DNA of 8,117 nucleotides. Source: Deltaproteobacteria bacterium. GTDB taxonomy: Bacteria; Desulfobacterota; Syntrophobacteria; BM002. This document shows positions 4,330-8,117 of the stretch, one piece after another. Every line of letters begins with the position of its first letter. Positions within the stretch are counted from its first letter, which is position 1. The stretch lies in NCBI GenBank assembly GCA_020350905.1, contig CP070843.1, forward strand, positions 823,191 through 831,307, in the 5' to 3' direction. The notes under the pieces were generated by a model, which saw nothing but the letters and a program-made list of their open reading frames with translations, was not told the DNA's origin and searched no databases. The position numbers were made by a program, and so were the translations under genes.

Positions 4330-6258
4330 TTACTTCTTATCGTCATCAACCTCCTCAAACTCCGCCTCAACTACTTCCTCGTCGCTGTCAGCACCGCCAG
4401 CTGCAGCCTCCCCGGGGTGGTGCTCCTGAGCCGCCTCAGTCCCAGTGTCCTGGGTTGCCTGCTGGTACATGGCTTCTGCCACTTTGTGTGATGCCTGCAT
4501 CAGCTCCTCTGAAGCTTGCTTGATGGCTTCCGCATCATCACCTTCCATAGCCGTTCTGAGCCGCTGCACGTGTTCCTCTACGTTTTGTTTGGTGGCCGCG
4601 TCAACCTTGTCTCCCATTTCTTTCAGGGTTTTCTCGGTATGATAGATGAGAGAGTCAGCATTGTTCTTAGCCTCGACCAGGTCTTTCTTTTTCTTGTCAT
4701 CTTCAGCGTGCAATTCCGCTTCCTTGATAGCCGCTTGGATCTCCTCCTCACTCAAACCGCTGGAAGCGGTAATGCTGATGGACTGCTCCTTTCCTGTTCC
4801 CAGGTCCTTGGCCGAGACGTTAACGATACCATTGGCATCAATATCAAAGGTCACCTCAATCTGCGGAAGTCCCCTTGGTGCCGGGGGGATGCCCACCAAC
4901 TCGAAGCGTCCCAGAGTCTTGTTATTTGCCGCCATCTCCCGTTCGCCCTGCAACACGTGGATGGAGACGGCCGGCTGGTTATCGGCAGCCGTAGAAAAAA
5001 TCTGGCTCTTCCGAGTTGGGATGGTGGTATTTTTTTCGATGAGCTTGGTCATTACTCCGCCCAGAGTCTCAATTCCAAGAGAGAGCGGGGTGACATCCAA
5101 AAGCAGTACATCCTTCACGTCACCTTTGAGCACTCCGGCCTGAATTGCAGCACCGACGCCAACTACTTCATCGGGGTTGACTCCCTTATGCGGCTCCTTG
5201 CCAAAAAAACCCTTAACCTTTTCTTGGATCTTGGGCATCCGGGTCATACCACCCACCAAGATCACCTCATCGATCTCTGAGGTCGCCAAGCCTGCATCCT
5301 TGAGAGCGGTTTGCATGGGAGGAACCACTTTTTCAACGAGATCCTCCACTAGTGACTCCATTTTGGATCTACTGAGCTTCATATTGAGATGCTTAGGACC
5401 ACTGGCGTCAGCGGTAACAAACGGCAGGTTGATTTCGGTTTCCATGGAGGTGGAGAGCTCCATCTTTGCCTTCTCCGCTGCCTCTTTGAGACGCTGCAAG
5501 GCCATTTTGTCTCCCCGAAGATCGAACCCCTGGTCTTTCCGAAACTCATCAGCCAGCCAATCAATAATTCTCTGGTCGAAATCCTCTCCACCCAGGTGAG
5601 TATCACCATTTGTCGCCTTTACTTCAAAAACGCCGTCACCAATTTCCAGAATGGAAATATCATACGTGCCGCCGCCCAAGTCAAAGACCGCAATCTTCTC
5701 GTCTTTTTTCTTGTCGAGGCCGTAGGCAAGTGAAGCTGCCGTGGGTTCGTTGATAATCCTCAAAACATTGAGCCCAGCTATTCTGCCAGCATCTTTGGTG
5801 GCCTGGCGCTGACTGTCATTGAAGTAAGCCGGTACAGTGATCACCGCATCGCTCACCTTTTCACCCAGATAATCCTCCGCGGTCTGTTTCATCTTCTGCA
5901 GAACCATGGCCGAAATCTCTGCGGGGCTATACTCCTTGCCACGAATCTGGATGTGCGCATCACCGTTGTTCGCTTTGACGATCTCATAAGGGCAGATGGA
6001 AATATCGTGCTTGACCTCAGGGGTGTCGTACTTCCTGCCGATTAAACGTTTGACCGCATAGACTGTGTTCTCGGGATTGGTGATTGCCTGTCTCTTTGCC
6101 ACCTGACCCAATAGCCTCTCGCCACTTTCTGTGAAAGCGACAATAGACGGAGTCGTGCGACTTCCTTCGGCATTTGTGAGGACCTTTCCCTCTTTGCCTT
6201 CCATCACTGCGACGACTGAGTTCGTCGTCCCTAGATCAATGCCGACAATCTTTGCCAT
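4330..6258 (-). CDS. dnaK: Chaperone protein DnaK (Hsp70)
   Basis: DnaK is the ATP-driven chaperone that binds exposed hydrophobic segments of unfolded proteins in the cytoplasm, with GrpE as nucleotide exchange factor and DnaJ as cochaperone. The protein is 642 residues, normal for the family. The ATPase domain carries the phosphate-binding motif GIDLGTTNS at 6-14, INEPTAASLAYG at 169-180, FDLGGGTYD at 192-200, and VILVGGMTRMP at 332-342. The hydrophobic interdomain linker VLLLDVTPLSLG is at 384-395. The substrate-binding beta domain and helical lid follow, and the tail ends with the conserved acidic EAEFEEVDDDKK. A strong AAGGAGG site (6264-6270) stands 5 nt before the ATG, suiting an abundant protein. 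It is 54 bp downstream of grpE with no terminator seen between them, and is followed by a strong terminator; dnaJ is not adjacent. Confidence 0.99.
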   Translation of the reverse strand: MAKIVGIDLGTTNSVVAVMEGKEGKVLTNAEGSRTTPSIVAFTESGERLLGQVAKRQAITNPENTVYAVKRLIGRKYDTPEVKHDISICPYEIVKANNGDAHIQIRGKEYSPAEISAMVLQKMKQTAEDYLGEKVSDAVITVPAYFNDSQRQATKDAGRIAGLNVLRIINEPTAASLAYGLDKKKDEKIAVFDLGGGTYDISILEIGDGVFEVKATNGDTHLGGEDFDQRIIDWLADEFRKDQGFDLRGDKMALQRLKEAAEKAKMELSTSMETEINLPFVTADASGPKHLNMKLSRSKMESLVEDLVEKVVPPMQTALKDAGLATSEIDEVILVGGMTRMPKIQEKVKGFFGKEPHKGVNPDEVVGVGAAIQAGVLKGDVKDVLLLDVTPLSLGIETLGGVMTKLIEKNTTIPTRKSQIFSTAADNQPAVSIHVLQGEREMAANNKTLGRFELVGIPPAPRGLPQIEVTFDIDANGIVNVSAKDLGTGKEQSISITASSGLSEEEIQAAIKEAELHAEDDKKKKDLVEAKNNADSLIYHTEKTLKEMGDKVDAATKQNVEEHVQRLRTAMEGDDAEAIKQASEELMQASHKVAEAMYQQATQDTGTEAAQEHHPGEAAAGGADSDEEVVEAEFEEVDDDKK

Positions 6259-6263
6259 TCTTT

Positions 6264-6270
6264 CCTCCTT
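6264..6270 (-). promoter_or_regulatory. Strong ribosome binding site of dnaK
   Basis: AAGGAGG is a near-complete anti-16S complement, 5 nt before the dnaK ATG. It is the strongest such site seen in the window. Confidence 0.8.
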
Positions 6271-6312
6271 AATCTCTCATCCTAAAGTGATTCTCTATTA
6301 TGGCCCTGTTTC

Positions 6313-7026
6313 TTAGCCCTTTTTTACCTTTATCTTTACCTCGCCACTGTTTGCTTCCGCAGCCTTGGCTGTGGTTTGCTCTCGGGTGGCAGTGTCTTGC
6401 TGGCTGGTCCGTTTGGACACCAGTACCATTGCTGGCCTAAGCAATCTCTCTTTGAGCACGTAACCCTTCTGTAATTCCCTCAGCACTGTGTTGGGCTCGT
6501 GATCAGCGCTCTCTTCCTGAGAAACGGCCTCGTGAAAGTTCGGGTCAAAGGGTTTCCCGGCTGCCTCTACCGGCGAGCAGCCGAACCTGGTCAGCGTGTC
6601 AAGGAAGCCCTTGAGCGTCATGTTTAAGCCCTCCACCAGACCCCCCTGATCTGCACCGGCCTCTGAGTGTTCTAGGGCTCGTTCCAGATTGTCTACTACG
6701 GGCAGCAACTCGCGCATAAAAGACTCATTTGCGTAGCGAGTCTGCTCTTCTTTCTCTCGTTGCAGCCTTTTCTTGAAATTTTCAGCATCCGCAACAGCGC
6801 GCAGAACTCGTTCTTGGGATTCACTGAGCTCATCCTCCAACTCCCGGTACTTGGCCAGAAGCGCTTCCCCATCCGCCGTCTCAGGATCAAAATCCTCCTC
6901 AAGCTCAATTTCAGCCTCGCCCGCTTGAGCTTGATTCTCCAACTCAGGTGAGATTTCCTGTTGGTCCTTTTGATTTTCTATCAGACTGTTCTGCGGCTCG
7001 GCTGCTCGCTTTTTTTTCGAAACCAC
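6313..7026 (-). CDS. grpE: Protein GrpE, nucleotide exchange factor of DnaK
   Basis: GrpE dimers release ADP from DnaK and act as a thermosensor of the chaperone cycle. With a GTG start at 7026 the protein has 237 residues, slightly longer than the usual 180-210 because of both tails. Residues 1-50 are a variable, charged, probably disordered segment. About 52-125 form the long dimerising helix (ALLAKYRELEDELSESQ, then RAVADAENFKKRLQREKEE). The beta-wing domain has the family signature GKPFDPNFHEAVSQ at 157-170 and GYVLKERLLRPAMVLVSK at 188-205. Residues 206-237 are a polar extension ending in KIKVKKG. An in-frame ATG at 7050 would add eight residues but has no ribosome binding site and overlaps the expected transcription start. 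The gene lies between hrcA and dnaK, the usual heat-shock cluster. Confidence 0.97.
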   Translation of the reverse strand: MVSKKKRAAEPQNSLIENQKDQQEISPELENQAQAGEAEIELEEDFDPETADGEALLAKYRELEDELSESQERVLRAVADAENFKKRLQREKEEQTRYANESFMRELLPVVDNLERALEHSEAGADQGGLVEGLNMTLKGFLDTLTRFGCSPVEAAGKPFDPNFHEAVSQEESADHEPNTVLRELQKGYVLKERLLRPAMVLVSKRTSQQDTATREQTTAKAAEANSGEVKIKVKKG

Positions 7027-7030
7027 CCTG

Positions 7031-7038
7031 CTCCCTCC
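7031..7038 (-). promoter_or_regulatory. Ribosome binding site that sets the grpE start at GTG
   Basis: GGAGGGAG on the minus strand ends 4 nt (its GGAGG core 7 nt) before the GTG at 7026. It lies inside the frame that would begin at ATG 7050, so it marks the GTG as the likelier start. Confidence 0.65.
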
Positions 7039-7054
7039 ATTACCATACATTACT

Positions 7055-7082
7055 TTTTTAATAACGATTAGCGCCGAGTCAA
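7055..7082 (-). promoter_or_regulatory. Possible sigma70-type promoter of grpE-dnaK
   Basis: TTGACT (7077-7082, five of six consensus bases) is followed after 16 nt by TAAAAA (7055-7060, four of six). Transcription would begin near 7048, leaving a leader of about 20 nt with the ribosome binding site before the GTG of grpE. It lies after the hairpins that follow hrcA, so it would let grpE-dnaK be expressed independently of hrcA. No sigma32-type CCCCAT box or full CIRCE operator is seen here. Confidence 0.4.
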
Positions 7083-7108
7083 GCCCCTGTTACCCTCTAT
7101 TCATAATA

Positions 7109-7135
7109 AAGCTCCCAGAAAAATGAAGGGAGCTT
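7109..7135 (-). terminator. Terminator-like hairpin between hrcA and grpE
   Basis: An 8-bp perfect stem (minus strand AAGCTCCC 7135-7128, GGGAGCTT 7116-7109) with an 11-nt loop is followed by a broken T tract (TTTATTAT). It is a weak intrinsic terminator or attenuator that would lower read-through from hrcA into grpE. Confidence 0.5.
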
Positions 7136-7147
7136 GTAAGACAAGCT
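7131..7147 (-). promoter_or_regulatory. Competing upstream hairpin (antiterminator-like)
   Basis: A perfect 7-bp stem (minus strand AGCTTGT 7147-7141, ACAAGCT 7137-7131) with a 3-nt loop shares five bases (7131-7135) with the 5' arm of the terminator-like hairpin just downstream. Both cannot form fully at once. It starts 17 nt past the hrcA stop. Confidence 0.4.
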
Positions 7148-7164
7148 AAAATGTTCGTTGGGAC

Positions 7165-8117
7165 TTAGAAGGTTTCCTCCAGCATCTTGCTCAGGAGCTT
7201 GGCAGTGTAATCCACCAGAGGAATAATCCGCGAGTAGTCCATTCTCGTGGGCCCAATTACACCAAGGGTACCAAGAACCTCATCGCCGCTGGCATAGGGT
7301 GAAGTAATAAAGCTTACGCTCTCCATGTCCAGTAGTTCGCTTTCTGAGCCGATGAAAATGTTGACCCCTCCGGCTGACATACTCTTATCTAAAAGATCGA
7401 TAATCTTGCTCTTCTCTTCGAAAGCATTGAAGATCCGCCTCATCTGCTCCACGTCGGCAAATTCTGGGTTGTCTAAAAGATTGGTCCTGCCGCCGATGTA
7501 GAGTTCGCTATTCTCTATGTTCTCCTGCAAAGCCTTCTGACTTAATTCCAAGGCCTTGGAAAGCAAGCGATCAAAGAGAACCTTCTCCTTTTTCATCTCC
7601 TCGAGCAACCGCGCCTTGACCTGGTGCAGGGCTAGATCCTGCAACATGTCATTGAGATAACGACCATATTTGTCCAATTCCTCCTGAGAAATGTCTTCTT
7701 TTATTTCAAAAACTGTATTGTGGACGATGCCGGCCTGAGAAACCAGAATGGTCATGACCATACTGCTGCGCAGCCGAACAAACTCGATCCGCTTGAACAC
7801 CGTGTGAGAGAGGCGAGGTGTCAGGACCACACCAGCCTGCTTGGAGAAAGACGAGAGGACCTTGGAAGTCTCCTGCAACAATCCTTCCACCCGAGACACA
7901 CCACCCCGGTACGATCGTCTGATTTGTTCACGATCGGCAATACTGAGCTGCTGTATCTTGAGAATGGCGTCAATATATACTCGGAGTCCGAGTTCGGTGG
8001 GAATCCTACCAGCGGATGTGTGCGGCTGATAGAGGAGGCCGAGTTCCTCAAGGTCTGCCATTACATTCCGAATGGTTGCTGGACTGACGCTCAGACCGTA
8101 CTTTTTTGCTATCGCTC
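7165..8117 (-). CDS. hrcA: Heat-inducible transcription repressor HrcA (5' end outside window)
   Basis: HrcA represses class I heat-shock genes by binding the CIRCE inverted repeat and is itself kept active by the GroEL chaperonin. The frame is open from the window edge; 317 residues are visible of a usual 340-350, so about 30 N-terminal residues are missing. The first visible part is the winged-helix DNA-binding domain with the family signature SPATIRNVMADLEELGLL, then QPHTSAGRIPTELGLRVYID. The middle and C-terminal parts form the GAF-like and dimerising domain, ending in the conserved LGVIGPTRMDYSRIIPLVDY followed by AKLLSKMLEETF. An ATG at 8061 lies inside the DNA-binding motif, so it is not the true start. 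It precedes grpE and dnaK, which it most likely controls; any CIRCE site would be upstream of the window, since none is seen here. Confidence 0.97.
   Translation of the reverse strand, partial: AIAKKYGLSVSPATIRNVMADLEELGLLYQPHTSAGRIPTELGLRVYIDAILKIQQLSIADREQIRRSYRGGVSRVEGLLQETSKVLSSFSKQAGVVLTPRLSHTVFKRIEFVRLRSSMVMTILVSQAGIVHNTVFEIKEDISQEELDKYGRYLNDMLQDLALHQVKARLLEEMKKEKVLFDRLLSKALELSQKALQENIENSELYIGGRTNLLDNPEFADVEQMRRIFNAFEEKSKIIDLLDKSMSAGGVNIFIGSESELLDMESVSFITSPYASGDEVLGTLGVIGPTRMDYSRIIPLVDYTAKLLSKMLEETF

Noticed and set aside
4516..5280. 254-codon plus-strand frame opposite dnaK
   Set aside because: dnaK is unmistakable across this stretch, and open antisense frames are common opposite conserved Hsp70 genes. 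No start signal or known motif supports it.
7061..7082. CIRCE-like half site upstream of grpE
   Set aside because: On the minus strand cggcgctaa matches six of nine bases of the GAGTGCTAA half, but no matching TTAGCACTC half is found nine bases away. One partial half is not enough for an HrcA operator.

Overview
The window is a stretch of bacterial chromosome in which every recognisable gene lies on the minus strand. Read in the direction of transcription (high to low coordinates), the order is hrcA (5' end cut by the window edge), grpE, dnaK, a large TPR plus periplasmic-binding-protein lipoprotein resembling the LpoA family, gatC and gatA (3' end cut by the window edge). A lipoprotein signal peptide and an LpoA-like architecture point to a Gram-negative cell. 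The hrcA-grpE-dnaK order, the transamidosome genes and the intermediate GC content fit a Desulfobacterota (deltaproteobacterial) host. That taxonomic call is an inference from gene content and style, not from a search.

Region by region: (1) 7165-8117 is the HrcA heat-shock repressor. (2) 7027-7164 is a leader holding two mutually exclusive hairpins and a possible sigma70-type promoter ahead of grpE. (3) 6313-7026 and 4330-6258 are grpE and dnaK, 54 bp apart, closed by a clear intrinsic terminator at 4251-4301. No dnaJ follows. (4) 4079-4329 also carries arrays of short AT-rich repeats. (5) 1976-4078 is the lipoprotein. (6) 1785-1975 is a spacer with a second, related heptamer array and two GC-rich hairpins. 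(7) 1500-1784 is gatC. (8) 1166-1499 is an unusually long gatC-gatA gap, filled by a GC-rich 180-bp imperfect palindrome with terminal inverted repeats and a TA duplication, followed by a very AT-rich spacer. (9) 1-1165 is gatA.

Functionally there are three modules. HrcA, GrpE and DnaK form the chaperone and stress-control unit. The lipoprotein is probably an envelope factor linked to peptidoglycan synthesis or ligand sensing. GatC and GatA are two subunits of the Asp-tRNA(Asn)/Glu-tRNA(Gln) amidotransferase; gatB is not seen. The genes are ordinary housekeeping genes. The more unusual signals are intergenic: the MITE-like palindrome whose last base completes the gatC stop codon, the heptamer arrays on both sides of the lipoprotein gene, and the competing hairpins between hrcA and grpE.
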